A stretch of DNA of 64,000 bases from Mycobacterium sp. GTDB lineage: Bacteria; Actinomycetota; Actinomycetes; Mycobacteriales; Mycobacteriaceae. A model generated the notes under the pieces. That model was given only the letters and a program-made list of their open reading frames with translations, was not told the DNA's origin and ran no database searches. Both the position numbers and the translations under genes were made by a program. The DNA lies in NCBI RefSeq assembly GCF_002863225.1, contig NZ_PKEK01000049.1, forward strand, positions 112,115 to 176,114, given 5' to 3'. Below, piece by piece: positions 18,076 to 26,933 of this stretch (positions are counted from its first letter, which is position 1; each line of letters begins with the position of its first letter).

Positions 18076-19145
18076 GTGCCGGCGGCGACGATGCAGAGCT
18101 CAGCGATGAGGAGGAGCGCCGCAACCAACCCGGCGGCGACGATGCAGAGCGCAGCGATGAGGAGGAGCGCCGCAACCAACCCGGCGGTGACGATGCAGAG
18201 CGCAACCGAGGGCGCGGTCAGAAGCAGCGTCGCCAGATCGGTCGGGTGACCGTACTGACCAATCCGGCGTCCGGCCACGGCAATGCGCCGCACGCCGCAG
18301 AAAAGGCCGTCGCGCGACTGCAACAGCGTGGCGTCGACGTAGTGGCCATCGTGGGCAGCGACGCCGACCACGCTCGCCGCCTGTTGCGCACCGCGGTCGA
18401 CGACGGGCCCGACGCACTGGTGGTCGTCGGCGGCGACGGGGTGATCGCCGACGCACTGCAAGTGCTCGCGCACACCGGCATTCCGCTGGGCATCGTCCCG
18501 GCCGGCACCGGCAACGACCACGCCCGCGAATTCGGCTTGCCGACAAAGGATCCGGTGGCCGCCGCAGACATCGTCGCCGATGGCTGGACCGAAACCACCG
18601 ACCTGGGCAAGATCCAAGACCGAAGCGGTCACACCAAGTATTTCGGCACGGTGGCCGCGGCCGGATTCGATTCGCTGGTCACCGATCGGGCCAACCGGAT
18701 GCGGTGGCCGCGCGGCAGGATGCGCTACAACCTCGCCATGCTCGCCGAACTGTCGCAGTTGCGGCTGCTGCCGTTCCGGCTGGTCCTCGACGGCCGCGAA
18801 GAGATCACCACCGATCTGACGCTGGCCGCATTCGGCAACACCCGCAGCTACGGCGGCGGAATGCTGGTGTGCCCCAACGCCGATCCGGCCGACGGGCTAC
18901 TCGACATCACCATGGTCAATTCCGCCTCGCGGACCAGGCTGATTCGACTCTTCCCGACCGTCTACAAAGGCACCCATGTCAATCTCGACGAGGTGACCAC
19001 CGCACGGGTGACCACCGTGGACGTCGAGTCACCGGGCATCAACGCCTATGCCGACGGCGATTACGCGTGTGCGCTGCCTGCTCAGATCTCCGCGGATCCG
19101 GGCGCGCTGCAGATCTTGCGCCGGCCTAGCCGACCCCGCGGTTGA
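18072..19145 (+). CDS. Diacylglycerol/sphingosine-type lipid kinase (Rv2252-like)
   Basis: A lipid kinase with the DAGK catalytic domain: NPASGHGNA at residues 64-72, the nucleotide motif GGDG (120-123) and PAGTGNDHA (143-151). In M. tuberculosis the homologue phosphorylates diacylglycerol and feeds phosphatidylinositol mannoside synthesis. Read from the GTG at 18072 (GTGA overlap with the previous stop) the protein has 357 residues, and its N-terminus is an acidic repeat GGDDAExSDEEERRNQP present twice plus a part (residues 4-45), encoded by a MIRU-type DNA repeat. An internal GTG at 18246 would skip the repeat. The last 20 bases overlap the convergent DUF3145 gene. Confidence 0.85.
   Translation: MSAGGDDAELSDEEERRNQPGGDDAERSDEEERRNQPGGDDAERNRGRGQKQRRQIGRVTVLTNPASGHGNAPHAAEKAVARLQQRGVDVVAIVGSDADHARRLLRTAVDDGPDALVVVGGDGVIADALQVLAHTGIPLGIVPAGTGNDHAREFGLPTKDPVAAADIVADGWTETTDLGKIQDRSGHTKYFGTVAAAGFDSLVTDRANRMRWPRGRMRYNLAMLAELSQLRLLPFRLVLDGREEITTDLTLAAFGNTRSYGGGMLVCPNADPADGLLDITMVNSASRTRLIRLFPTVYKGTHVNLDEVTTARVTTVDVESPGINAYADGDYACALPAQISADPGALQILRRPSRPRG
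18080..18207 (+). repeat. MIRU-type tandem repeat, 51-bp period, 2.5 copies
   Basis: Units start at 18080, 18131 and 18182 (the last one partial, about 26 bases) and are nearly identical. The core GGCGACGATGCAGAGCGCAG followed by CGATGAGGAGGAGCG matches the mycobacterial interspersed repetitive unit as I remember it. It sits directly at an overlapping GTGA stop/start between two cotranscribed genes, the classical MIRU location. The period is a multiple of three, so copy-number change would keep the kinase frame open. Confidence 0.85.
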
Positions 19146-19638
19146 GCCACGACACCTCGGCACCGTCGCCGCCGTCGCGGTAAGCCTCGAGCGCCTCGTC
19201 CCAGGCAGTGCCGAGCGCCGAATCCAACTCGGCGGCGAGCGCGTCGGCGCCGGCCGCCATCATCGAGCGCAACCGCATCTCACCGATCATCACGTCGCCG
19301 TTAGCGCTCATCGGCCCGTTCCACAGACCCAGCTGCGGGGTGTGGCAGTACCGATGCCCGTCGACACCGGCACTCGGATCCTCGGTGACCTCGAAGCGCA
19401 GCACCGACCAGGACCGAAGGGCGCTGGCCAACCGGGCGCCGGTGCCCACCGGCCCGACCCAGTTGGTGACCGCGCGCAGTTGTCCCGGCATCGCGGGCTG
19501 CGGCGTCCACTTGAGGTTGGCTTTGGATCCCAGAGTCGACGACAACGCCCACTCGACATGCGGACACACCGCGGCGGGCGAGGCGTGGACGTACACCACA
19601 CCTGTGGTCACGTCGGCGAACTGGTTCGACGCACGCAT
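19126..19638 (-). CDS. DUF3145 family protein (Rv2256c-like)
   Basis: A 170-residue actinobacterial protein. The opening VTTGVVYVHASPAAVCPHVEWAL and the central HRYCHTPQLGLWNGPMSANGD are characteristic of DUF3145. No catalytic motif, signal peptide or membrane helix is visible, so it is presumably cytoplasmic; function is unknown. The 3' end overlaps the convergent lipid kinase gene by 20 bases. The upstream 120 bases are comparatively AT-rich (TTATAACGATTTATG near 19703) and probably carry its promoter. Confidence 0.85.
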   Translation of the reverse strand: MRASNQFADVTTGVVYVHASPAAVCPHVEWALSSTLGSKANLKWTPQPAMPGQLRAVTNWVGPVGTGARLASALRSWSVLRFEVTEDPSAGVDGHRYCHTPQLGLWNGPMSANGDVMIGEMRLRSMMAAGADALAAELDSALGTAWDEALEAYRDGGDGAEVSWLNRGVG

Positions 19639-19758
19639 CTTGTTGCTCCTTCGGCTCCACGAGGGACGTCTTCCCCAACGACCTGGTGATTCCGAACGAG
19701 CGTTATAACGATTTATGTGCCTTGCGTGTCTATTGTGCCTCGTGAGGCCTGTGTTGCG

Positions 19759-20592
19759 CTAGTCCGAGTTGTAGGTGCTCAGCACACTGTCAGAAATGGC
19801 CGGCCACAGCGGCAGCGCCCAATCGCCGAAATCACGGTCGGTGAGCACCACCAGGGCCAACTCCGCGACGGGATCTGCCCAGATCAGGGTGCCTGATTGG
19901 CCGAAATGGCCGTAACTTCCCGGTGAGTTGAGCGTGCCGGTCCAGTGCGGCGACTTCGCGTCGCGGATCTCGAAGCCCAGCCCCCAATCGTTGGGCCGCT
20001 GCACTCCATAGCCGGGCAGAACGCCGCCGAGACCGGGAAACTGCACGCTGGTCGCCTGCGCATGCATGTCCGGCGACACCGTCGTGGGTGACAACAGGTC
20101 GGCGGCAAAGGCCGCGAGATCGTCGACCGTCGAGGTGGCGCCGTAGCCGGCCGTCTGTGCGCCGCCGGGCAGTCGGGTGGCGCTCATTCCCAGCGGCTGC
20201 AGTACAGCCTCGGCCAGGTAGCGGCCGAACTCGATTCCCGAAGCATTCTCGACGGTGTCGGCCAGCACCGCGAAGCCATAGTTGGAATAGATTCGGCGGG
20301 CGCCGGGCCGGGCGAGCGTCTTGTTGTCGAGCATCGCCAGCCCGGAAGCATGGGCCAACAAATGTCGCACAGTCGAACCGGGCGGCCCGGCCGCGGTGTC
20401 CAACTCCACCGCGCCTTCTTCGACAGCGACCTGGACGGCGCGCGCGACAAGCGGCTTGGTCACCGATGCGAGCACGAACTCCCGCGCGGTGTCGCCATAG
20501 GTAGCCAGCACCCCCGACCGGCCGATCACTGCGGCGGCCGCATTCGACACCGGCCAGTCGTCGAGTGCATGGAGTGCGGGAAGTCCGGCCAT
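19759..20592 (-). CDS. Serine beta-lactamase/penicillin-binding-protein-like hydrolase (Rv2257c-like)
   Basis: A 277-residue protein of the class C beta-lactamase (Pfam Beta-lactamase) family. The nucleophile motif SxxK is S43-VTK46, the second motif is Y102-SN (RRIYSNYG), and the third is HFGQSG near the C-terminus. No signal peptide is evident, so it should be cytoplasmic and is more probably an esterase or peptidase-like hydrolase than a resistance enzyme. It is monocistronic and divergent from mscR by 52 bases, sharing that promoter region. Substrate unknown. Confidence 0.85.
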   Translation of the reverse strand: MAGLPALHALDDWPVSNAAAAVIGRSGVLATYGDTAREFVLASVTKPLVARAVQVAVEEGAVELDTAAGPPGSTVRHLLAHASGLAMLDNKTLARPGARRIYSNYGFAVLADTVENASGIEFGRYLAEAVLQPLGMSATRLPGGAQTAGYGATSTVDDLAAFAADLLSPTTVSPDMHAQATSVQFPGLGGVLPGYGVQRPNDWGLGFEIRDAKSPHWTGTLNSPGSYGHFGQSGTLIWADPVAELALVVLTDRDFGDWALPLWPAISDSVLSTYNSD

Positions 20593-20644
20593 CGCGCCGA
20601 GCCTAGCCCGATGCGGCTACCGACCAAGCGCTAGGTTGAAGCCC

Positions 20645-21730
20645 ATGAGTCAGACAGTGCGTGGAGTGATCTCGCGGAAAAAGGGCGAGCCCGTTGAAGT
20701 GGTCGACATCGTCGTTCCCGACCCCGGCCCGGGTGAGGTCGTCGTCGACATCACCGCGTGCGGGGTGTGCCATACCGACCTGACCTATCGCGAGGGTGGC
20801 ATCAACGACGAGTTCCCGTTCCTGCTCGGCCACGAGGCCAGCGGCACCGTCGAAGCGGTCGGCGACGGTGTAACCGCTGTCGAGCCGGGCGATTTCGTGG
20901 TGTTGAACTGGCGCGCGGTCTGCGGGCAATGCCGGGCGTGCAAGCGCGGCCGCCCGCATTTGTGCTTCGACACCTTCAACGCCGAGCAGAAGATGACGCT
21001 GACCGACGGCACCGAACTCACCCCGGCACTGGGTATCGGTGCGTTCGCCGACAAGACGCTGGTGGCTGCCGGACAGGCCACCAAGGTCAACCCTGATGCC
21101 GATCCTGCGGTGGCCGGCCTGCTGGGGTGTGGCGTGATGGCCGGTCTGGGCGCGGCGATCAATACCGCAGCGCTCACCCGCGACGACACCGTGGCGGTGA
21201 TCGGTTGCGGCGGGGTCGGCGACGCGGCGATCGCCGGAGCGGCGCTGGTCGGCGCGCGGCGCATCATCGCGATCGACACCGACGACACCAAGCTGGAGTG
21301 GGCCCGTACATTCGGCGCCACCCACACGATCAACGCCAAAGAGGTCGACGTCGTCGAAACCGTTCAGGACCTCACCGACGGCTTCGGCGCCAACGTGGTG
21401 ATCGACGCCGTCGGTCGACCGGAAACCTGGAAGCAGGCCTTCTACGCCCGCGACCTGGCCGGAACCGTTGTGCTGGTCGGCGTCCCGACACCGGAGATGA
21501 CACTCGAAATGCCGCTGGTCGACTTCTTCTCCCACGGCGGCTCGCTGAAGTCCTCGTGGTACGGCGACTGCCTGCCCGAACGCGACTTCCCCACCCTGGT
21601 CGACCTCTACCTACAGGGCCGCCTGCCGCTGGAGAAGTTCGTCTCCGAACGCATCGGCCTCGACGACGTCGAAGAGGCATTCCACAAGATGCACGCCGGC
21701 ACGGTGCTGCGCTCGGTGGTGATCCTCTAA
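20645..21730 (+). CDS. mscR: S-nitrosomycothiol reductase / mycothiol-dependent formaldehyde dehydrogenase MscR
   Basis: A 361-residue zinc alcohol dehydrogenase that reduces S-nitrosomycothiol and oxidises the formaldehyde-mycothiol adduct. Catalytic zinc ligands are in [10 protein letters not shown] (first Cys at residue 39) and LLGHEASG. The structural zinc loop is [15 protein letters not shown]. The Rossmann motif is [10 protein letters not shown]. The length equals M. tuberculosis MscR (Rv2259). The ATG at 20645 is taken; a TTG three codons earlier is less likely. The MBL gene begins right after its TAA, as in other mycobacteria, suggesting both act on mycothiol adducts. Confidence 0.93.
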   Translation: MSQTVRGVISRKKGEPVEVVDIVVPDPGPGEVVVDITACGVCHTDLTYREGGINDEFPFLLGHEASGTVEAVGDGVTAVEPGDFVVLNWRAVCGQCRACKRGRPHLCFDTFNAEQKMTLTDGTELTPALGIGAFADKTLVAAGQATKVNPDADPAVAGLLGCGVMAGLGAAINTAALTRDDTVAVIGCGGVGDAAIAGAALVGARRIIAIDTDDTKLEWARTFGATHTINAKEVDVVETVQDLTDGFGANVVIDAVGRPETWKQAFYARDLAGTVVLVGVPTPEMTLEMPLVDFFSHGGSLKSSWYGDCLPERDFPTLVDLYLQGRLPLEKFVSERIGLDDVEEAFHKMHAGTVLRSVVIL

Positions 21731-22354
21731 ATGGGCAACATCGAACGCATCGTCACCCACGGCACCTTCGAACTCGACGGTGGCAGTTGGGAAGTCGACA
21801 ACAACATCTGGCTGGTCGGCGACGACTCCGACGTCGTGGTGTTCGACGCCGCACACACCGCCCAGCCGATCCTCGACGCGGTCGGCAACCGTAACGTCGT
21901 CGCGGTCGTCTGCACGCACGGCCACAACGACCATGTGACAGTCGCCCCGCAGCTCGGTGAGGCCCTCGATGCGCCGGTCCTGCTGCACCCCGCCGACGAT
22001 GTGCTCTGGCAGATGACCCACCCGGACAAAAGCTTTCGCACAGTGTCCGACGACGAGCGGCTCACCGTCGCCGGACTCGAGCTACACGCGCTGCACACAC
22101 CGGGGCACTCGCCCGGATCAGTCTGCTGGTACGCCCCCGAACTGGGCGCGGTGTTCAGCGGCGACACCCTGTTCTCCGGCGGCCCCGGCGCCACCGGACG
22201 ATCGTTCTCCGACTTCCCCACGATCCTCGCCTCGATCTCCGGCCGACTCGGCAGCCTGCCCGGCGACACCGTCGTCTACACCGGCCACGGCGACACCACC
22301 AACATCGGCGACGAAATCGTGAACTACGACGAATGGGTGGCCCGCGGCCACTAG
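21731..22354 (+). CDS. Metallo-beta-lactamase fold hydrolase (Rv2260-like)
   Basis: A 207-residue MBL-fold protein. The metal motif is CTHGHNDHVTVAPQ (HxHxDH), followed by LHTPGHSPGS, GDTLFSGG and the C-terminal YTGHGD histidine, which is the complete glyoxalase II-like set. Its ATG follows the mscR TAA with no spacer, so translation is coupled. By analogy with the glutathione system it could hydrolyse the S-formyl- or other acyl-mycothiol made by MscR; this pairing is inference. The stop interlocks with the next convergent gene in CTAG. Confidence 0.85.
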   Translation: MGNIERIVTHGTFELDGGSWEVDNNIWLVGDDSDVVVFDAAHTAQPILDAVGNRNVVAVVCTHGHNDHVTVAPQLGEALDAPVLLHPADDVLWQMTHPDKSFRTVSDDERLTVAGLELHALHTPGHSPGSVCWYAPELGAVFSGDTLFSGGPGATGRSFSDFPTILASISGRLGSLPGDTVVYTGHGDTTNIGDEIVNYDEWVARGH

Positions 22355-23067
22355 CCGTCGAGCACCCGGCGCTTCTCGGCCTGGAATTCCTTCTCCGTCA
22401 ACGCCCCGGAATCACGAAGCGCGGCAAGCGTTTTCAGCTGCTCGATCTTCACGCCCTGATCGGAGGGAACGACGACGGGCCCGTCGGAAGCCGGCCCGAT
22501 CACCTGCCAGGGCGTCGGATCGGCCCGTTTGGCGCGCGACAACCACACCGAGGACATGACGGTGTCGGCCAGTCCGACGACGAACACGCCGGCCGCAATA
22601 CCCAGCCAAGCCCCGTCGGAATCGCTGTCGTGTCCGAAAGCCATTCGCGGATTGATGTATCCGTTGACGTCTCCGCTGGTCGTGACGATGTAATCGCCGT
22701 CGGCGGGAATCTGCACCACCCATACCCGACGGTGGATGTCGTTGTTGACCGATGTTGAGGCGCCGACGTTTTCGGTGACTTTCGGGTCGGCGACCGATGC
22801 GGGCGGGTCGATGTCCAGGATGAGGTGCGGCACCGGCAGTCCACCGCCGGACGAACTGCCGAGTGTCACGGTGTGGAAGCTGACGGTGGCCTCACCCGCG
22901 GGCAGATGCACCTTGCCGGTGCCCGGGATCGGCACCTCGCCGTACGCGTTGTATTTGTCCAGGACGAACGCGCCCAGGACCAGGGTCACGATGAAGCCGA
23001 TGCCCGACGCGATCATCAGCGCGATGCCGGCAGCCAGCAAGACCTTGGCGACCCTCCTGCTGCTCAC
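22351..23067 (-). CDS. Membrane protein with C-terminal SHOCT domain
   Basis: A 238-residue protein with an N-terminal membrane helix (about residues 7-36), a beta-rich loop of about 110 residues, a second helix (WLGIAAGVFVVGLADTVM) and a C-terminal SHOCT module (IEQLKTLAALRDSGALTEKEF...KRRVLDG). The topology places the loop outside and the SHOCT inside. SHOCT domains are short oligomerisation or C-terminal modules without enzymatic activity. The gene stands alone between the MBL gene (4-base convergent overlap) and a divergent acidic-protein gene. Function unknown. Confidence 0.8.
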   Translation of the reverse strand: MSSRRVAKVLLAAGIALMIASGIGFIVTLVLGAFVLDKYNAYGEVPIPGTGKVHLPAGEATVSFHTVTLGSSSGGGLPVPHLILDIDPPASVADPKVTENVGASTSVNNDIHRRVWVVQIPADGDYIVTTSGDVNGYINPRMAFGHDSDSDGAWLGIAAGVFVVGLADTVMSSVWLSRAKRADPTPWQVIGPASDGPVVVPSDQGVKIEQLKTLAALRDSGALTEKEFQAEKRRVLDG

Positions 23068-23175
23068 TCACGCAGTCTGGCAGAGCCCGATGCGGCCACG
23101 CGCAGTTTGGGCAGCGTCGCATCGGGTAGCCCTCGCCAAGCACCACGGTAAGGGTCGCATCGAGGACGGAGAGTC

Positions 23176-23502
23176 ATGAGCGCGGAAAAGACAGATCAGG
23201 AAACCAGCGACGACCAAGAGCAGGATTCTGCCGACGACCAGCAGAAGGCGCCCAGTGCTGATGATTTGAGCGACGACGGCAAGAAACAGGTCGAGGAGAT
23301 GCAAGAGGCCTACAACGACGACCGGGAGACGGCCGTGCTGCCCGGCACCGACGGCACGATCACCGGCGTCGCGGTCAACGAATGGCTCGACGACGACGGA
23401 AACCCGAAGTTCGGCAAGGACGAGAACAAAGACTCCGAAAAGGACGCTGACGGGGACACCGCCGGCAGCGACACCGACGAGAAGCAGGACGACGCGGGCT
23501 AG
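23176..23502 (+). CDS. Acidic, disordered conserved hypothetical protein, 108 aa
   Basis: I do not recognise a domain. About 40% of residues are Asp, Glu or Gln, with a short ordered-looking centre (TAVLPGTDGTITGVAVNEWL). The two flanks are low-complexity and highly charged. GAGGACGGAGAG precedes the ATG at 23176. The stop interlocks with the convergent Hsp70-like gene in CTAG. The centre recalls small mycobacterial proteins of unknown function; a nucleic-acid-mimic or chaperone-client role would be speculation. Confidence 0.65.
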   Translation: MSAEKTDQETSDDQEQDSADDQQKAPSADDLSDDGKKQVEEMQEAYNDDRETAVLPGTDGTITGVAVNEWLDDDGNPKFGKDENKDSEKDADGDTAGSDTDEKQDDAG

Positions 23503-25199
23503 CGCCCTGGACCGGGCTCCGGGAAAAGCCGGTCGCCGGGACGCCTCGGGAATCGAGGACGATCCGGCCGCTCCGGGCCCGGCGGAGACGGCGTTGTGGT
23601 CGTCGTTGTGGTGGTTGTCGTCGTCGCCGTCGAACTCTCCGTCGTGGTCGTCGGCGGTTGGCTCGATGTCGATGTACTGGTGTCGGATTGTGACGGCGGC
23701 GGAGCGGCGGACGTCGGCTCCTCGGTGACAGCGCTCTGCGACGGGGACGGCACCGACGAAGCGGGCGTCGTACTCACGCTCGTCGACGGGGTCGACGGGG
23801 AGTTGGACGTATGGCGCAGCGTGATCATTACTCCCGCCCCGACGGCCAACACGGCCAGGGCGGTGCCGATGGCCACCACCAGCGGACGTCGATACCAGGC
23901 GACGGGGCTCGTGTCGTACTCATCAGGGGCGTCGGCCGGAGCCGTCCTGGCTCGGGCGCGCAACGAAGCTCGGCCGTCGTCGCGCGGCTCGTCGTCGTAT
24001 TCCCCGGGACGAATCGGCATGATGCCGGAATCGTCGTCGGCCTCAGACCACGCCAGTGCCGGTGCGGCCGAAGGCTCCACCGGCATCGCAGAGATCATCG
24101 TGGCGTCGCCGACCGATCCCAGGGCCGTCGGCGCCAGCGATGTGGATTCCTCGTCCCCGCCGTGCGCCGCGCGCAGTGCCGCGCCCACCGCGGCGGTCAG
24201 GTGCGGTCGCGGTGCGGATATCACCAACGCACCTGACTGCTCCGACAGCGTCCTGGTCACCAACGGAATGTTGGCGCCGCCGCCCACCGACGCCACCGCC
24301 GCCAGCTCACCCAATCGAATTCCGTTGCGCTCCAAGACTTCGTGGAAGAAGCCGATGAAGCCGTCCAACGGCTGCCGGATCGCGCCCTCGAGTTCAGTTC
24401 GGGTCAGCCGGATTTCGCCTCGATAGCCGGGCACCTCAGCGTCCAACTCGGTGTCATTCGCCGAGGACAGTTGCTCTTTGGCGTACCGGCATGCGCTCCG
24501 CAACTGCTGCAGCGAACCGACCGCCGAGGTGGCCGACGTGTCGAAGGAGCCGGCGGCGGAGAGATCGTCGATGACGTGGGTCAGCAGGGCCTGGTCCAGC
24601 CGGTCCCCGGAGAACTCGGTGTAGCGCACAGCCGGCGTTATGGCCTGGTAGCCGTCCGCGGCTTCCAGCAGGCTCAGCGTGGTGCCGGAGCCGCCGAAGT
24701 CGCATACCGCGACGATCCCGCCGCTGGGGATTCCCGGGTTGGCGTGCAGCGCGAACAACGCGGCCGAGGAATCGGGCATCACCACGAGCCGGCCGCGCGA
24801 CCACTCCGAAACCCGACTGAGCGCCACTCGCACCGCGTTCACCGTGGCCGCCTCCCAGTGCGCGGGGTGGGTGACGGCGACGGCGTCCGGCGCGGGACGT
24901 CCGTCGGTGGCGGTGTTGGCCAACGCGCGCAGGGCGTCGGCGATCAACGTTTCACTGCGATGGGTGGTGTTGTCGGCGGCGGCGATACCGGCCGGATCAC
25001 CCACCCGGTCGACGAAGTCGGTGATGACCAGCCCGGGCTCGTTGAGCTTCGGGTTCTCCGATGGCACACCCACCTCGGGCGGGCGCTGCCGGTACAGCGT
25101 CAGCACCGGTCTGCGGGTCAGGGCCCGGTCGGCGGTGACCGCCGCCAGGTTGGTGGCCCCCACCGACAGGCCTAGGGCCGAACGTTCACCGTCAGCCAT
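23499..25199 (-). CDS. Hsp70-like ATPase-domain membrane protein with Thr/Pro-rich tail (Rv2264c-like)
   Basis: A 566-residue protein. The N-terminal two-thirds resembles an Hsp70/actin-fold ATPase (GLSVGATNLAAV phosphate-1-like, CDFGGSGTTLSLL phosphate-2, SVGGGANIPLVTRTL adenosine-like), without the substrate-binding domain of DnaK. A single membrane helix (about residue 440, PLVVAIGTALAVLAVGAGV) is followed by a Ser/Thr/Pro tail containing a run of twelve threonines and a basic Pro-Arg end, which would be extracytoplasmic. The ATG at 25199 is preferred to a TTG at 25214. A proline-rich protein of this type lies near the same place in M. tuberculosis. The role is unknown. Confidence 0.75.
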   Translation of the reverse strand: MADGERSALGLSVGATNLAAVTADRALTRRPVLTLYRQRPPEVGVPSENPKLNEPGLVITDFVDRVGDPAGIAAADNTTHRSETLIADALRALANTATDGRPAPDAVAVTHPAHWEAATVNAVRVALSRVSEWSRGRLVVMPDSSAALFALHANPGIPSGGIVAVCDFGGSGTTLSLLEAADGYQAITPAVRYTEFSGDRLDQALLTHVIDDLSAAGSFDTSATSAVGSLQQLRSACRYAKEQLSSANDTELDAEVPGYRGEIRLTRTELEGAIRQPLDGFIGFFHEVLERNGIRLGELAAVASVGGGANIPLVTRTLSEQSGALVISAPRPHLTAAVGAALRAAHGGDEESTSLAPTALGSVGDATMISAMPVEPSAAPALAWSEADDDSGIMPIRPGEYDDEPRDDGRASLRARARTAPADAPDEYDTSPVAWYRRPLVVAIGTALAVLAVGAGVMITLRHTSNSPSTPSTSVSTTPASSVPSPSQSAVTEEPTSAAPPPSQSDTSTSTSSQPPTTTTESSTATTTTTTTTTTTPSPPGPERPDRPRFPRRPGDRLFPEPGPGR

Positions 25200-25267
25200 G
25201 TCGTCTCTTCGCAAGCATCAGTCACCAACTTATCGGCTGTCCCGGCAAGGCCCGGCAGCCCCGCCGT

Positions 25268-26341
25268 CTAGCGGATGGTGCCGACACCCGGGATCAGCGG
25301 CAGATCCAGCGCCGTGACCCAGCCCGGCGGGAGGTCGTTGACGGCCGGAACCGCGTTGAGCGCCCGCAATCCGGTGGCCAGGCAGCCGGCTGCAGCCGCA
25401 TCTCGGCCGGATCCGTCGGTGAACCGGAATGCGGTTTCCTGCGAGATGCTCGGGGTGCCGTCGATGTCGACGCGGTAGACATCGTCTTTGGTGCCGGCCG
25501 GCCAATCCGGCGCCGCGTCGAGTCCGATGCGGTTGACGTGTTCGAGCTGAATCCGGGTCTGACCCTGGTACACGCCGTTGATGGTGAACCGCACCGCGGC
25601 GACGTGGCCCGCCGGTATGACGCCCTTGGCCGTCTTGCGCTCGTCGGGAGTCACCCACTTGTCCCAGGTCGTGGTGATCTCGTCGAGCATGATCCCGGCG
25701 GCGTGGGCGATCATCGGGACGGTTCCGCCCCACGCGAAGATCAGCACCTCCTGGTTCTCCAGCATGGGGCGGAATTCGGGTTCGCGACCGATGCCCATCT
25801 CGACTTCGTAGTCGCCCTCGTAGTTGGTGTAGTCCAGCAGCTCGGACGCTCGGACCGTCCGGACCTCCGAACACAGTCCCATCAGCGTCATCGGGAACAG
25901 GTCGTTGGCGAACCCCGGGTCGATGCCGGTGGTGAAGCACGACGACTCGCCTAGCTCGCACGCCTCGGTGATCGGCTGGATCCAGTTCGGCGGGTTGAGA
26001 TGCATCGTCGGCCACACCCACGGCGTCATCGCCGTCGAACAGACGTCGATACCGGCCCGCAGGAACCGCGTCATCAGCGCGATGTTGGCGTCGGCGTGCG
26101 CGGCGGTCGGGCCGTAATGCACCAGCGCGTCAGGCTTGAGTGCGATCAGCGCGTCGACATCGTCGGTGGCGGTCACCCCGATCGGTCCGGGGAGGCCGCA
26201 GATATCGCCGACGTCGTGGCCCACCTTTTGCGGGCTGCTGACGCCGACACCGACGAGGTCGAATTCGGGGTGTTTCACGATTTCGGCGATCACCATCTTG
26301 CCGACGAAGCCGGTACCCCACACCACCACGCGCTTAGCCAT
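25268..26341 (-). CDS. DapB-like NAD(P)-dependent oxidoreductase (diaminopentanoate dehydrogenase family), copy 1
   Basis: A 357-residue protein with an N-terminal Rossmann motif VVVWGTGFVGKMVIAE and the continuation HPEFDLVGVGVSSPQKVGHDVG that is typical of the dihydrodipicolinate reductase-like group. A long C-terminal part (GIDPGFANDLFPMTLMG..., PPGWVTALDLPLIPG) corresponds to the 2,4-diaminopentanoate dehydrogenase C-terminal domain. True DapB is about 245 residues, so lysine biosynthesis is unlikely. Two further copies lie at 38824-39903 and 49728-50837. Substrate unknown; the mycobacterial copies often sit near oxygenases and acyl-CoA enzymes. Confidence 0.75.
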   Translation of the reverse strand: MAKRVVVWGTGFVGKMVIAEIVKHPEFDLVGVGVSSPQKVGHDVGDICGLPGPIGVTATDDVDALIALKPDALVHYGPTAAHADANIALMTRFLRAGIDVCSTAMTPWVWPTMHLNPPNWIQPITEACELGESSCFTTGIDPGFANDLFPMTLMGLCSEVRTVRASELLDYTNYEGDYEVEMGIGREPEFRPMLENQEVLIFAWGGTVPMIAHAAGIMLDEITTTWDKWVTPDERKTAKGVIPAGHVAAVRFTINGVYQGQTRIQLEHVNRIGLDAAPDWPAGTKDDVYRVDIDGTPSISQETAFRFTDGSGRDAAAAGCLATGLRALNAVPAVNDLPPGWVTALDLPLIPGVGTIR

Positions 26342-26375
26342 GCGTCACCTTTCGATCGACGAGCCCGGGTTCACC

Positions 26376-26933
26376 CTAGGCGCGGCTGCGGTCGACCTTC
26401 TTCCGAAACCGGAAAGTCATCCGCTCGAGCAGTCGGTCGCGCAGGGTCAGCGTGTGCAGCAGCACCGCGGAGATGTGCGCGGCGATCACCGCGGTCAGCG
26501 TGTACGCGATCAGCGAATGTGCTTGGCGCAGAAACCAATACACCTGCGCATCGAACGGTGCGATCCTGGGCAGGTACAGCGAGCCGAAGACGGCGACCGG
26601 TCCCCCGGCTGCCGAGACCATCGCCCACCCGACCAGGGGCTGGAGCAGCAGCAGCGCGTACAGCAGCTTTTCGGAGAGCCCCACGAGTCTGCCTTCCAAC
26701 GCTCCGATCGTCGGCGGCCAGGCCGGCGGGTGATGGGTCACCCGGTTGATCACCCGCGCGACCATGACCACCAGGATCAGCGCGCCCAGCGTCTTGTGGA
26801 CCAGGACCAACTGGGCGTGCGAGCCCACCGAATTGACCATCACGAAGCCGATGAACAGGGCGGCGAAAACCAGAGCCGCGGTCAGCCAGTGCAGAACCCG
26901 GCTCAGCCAGGTGAATCGGTTCGGTTCGGTCAC
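26376..26933 (-). CDS. Cytochrome b561-type membrane protein
   Basis: A 185-residue protein with four hydrophobic segments and histidines placed as in di-heme cytochrome b561/YodB proteins (SRVLHWLTAALVF, LVLVHKTLGALI, RQAHSLIAYTL, AAHISAVLLHTL). It should carry electrons from the quinone pool across the membrane. The GTG start at 26933 overlaps the stop of the preceding catalase-like gene in GTGA, so the two proteins are made together. This suggests that the cytochrome supplies electrons to the Tat-exported heme protein. Confidence 0.85.
   Translation of the reverse strand: MTEPNRFTWLSRVLHWLTAALVFAALFIGFVMVNSVGSHAQLVLVHKTLGALILVVMVARVINRVTHHPPAWPPTIGALEGRLVGLSEKLLYALLLLQPLVGWAMVSAAGGPVAVFGSLYLPRIAPFDAQVYWFLRQAHSLIAYTLTAVIAAHISAVLLHTLTLRDRLLERMTFRFRKKVDRSRA

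Noticed and set aside
19759..20592. Assignment as an antibiotic-resistance beta-lactamase
   Set aside because: SxxK, YSN and HxG motifs are present, but there is no signal peptide and the gene is a conserved mycobacterial housekeeping-like locus.
23580..23640. Simple-sequence run of GTT/GTC/GTG on the forward strand as a possible repeat element
   Set aside because: It is the complement of the poly-threonine codons in the Hsp70-like protein tail, so coding composition explains it.
24570..25175. Open frame antisense to the Hsp70-like gene (part of 24342-25175)
   Set aside because: Overlaps the ATPase domain on the other strand and has no recognisable protein features.
25268..26341. Assignment as dihydrodipicolinate reductase (dapB) for lysine synthesis
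   Set aside because: The protein is over 100 residues too long, has a different C-terminal domain, and occurs in three copies.
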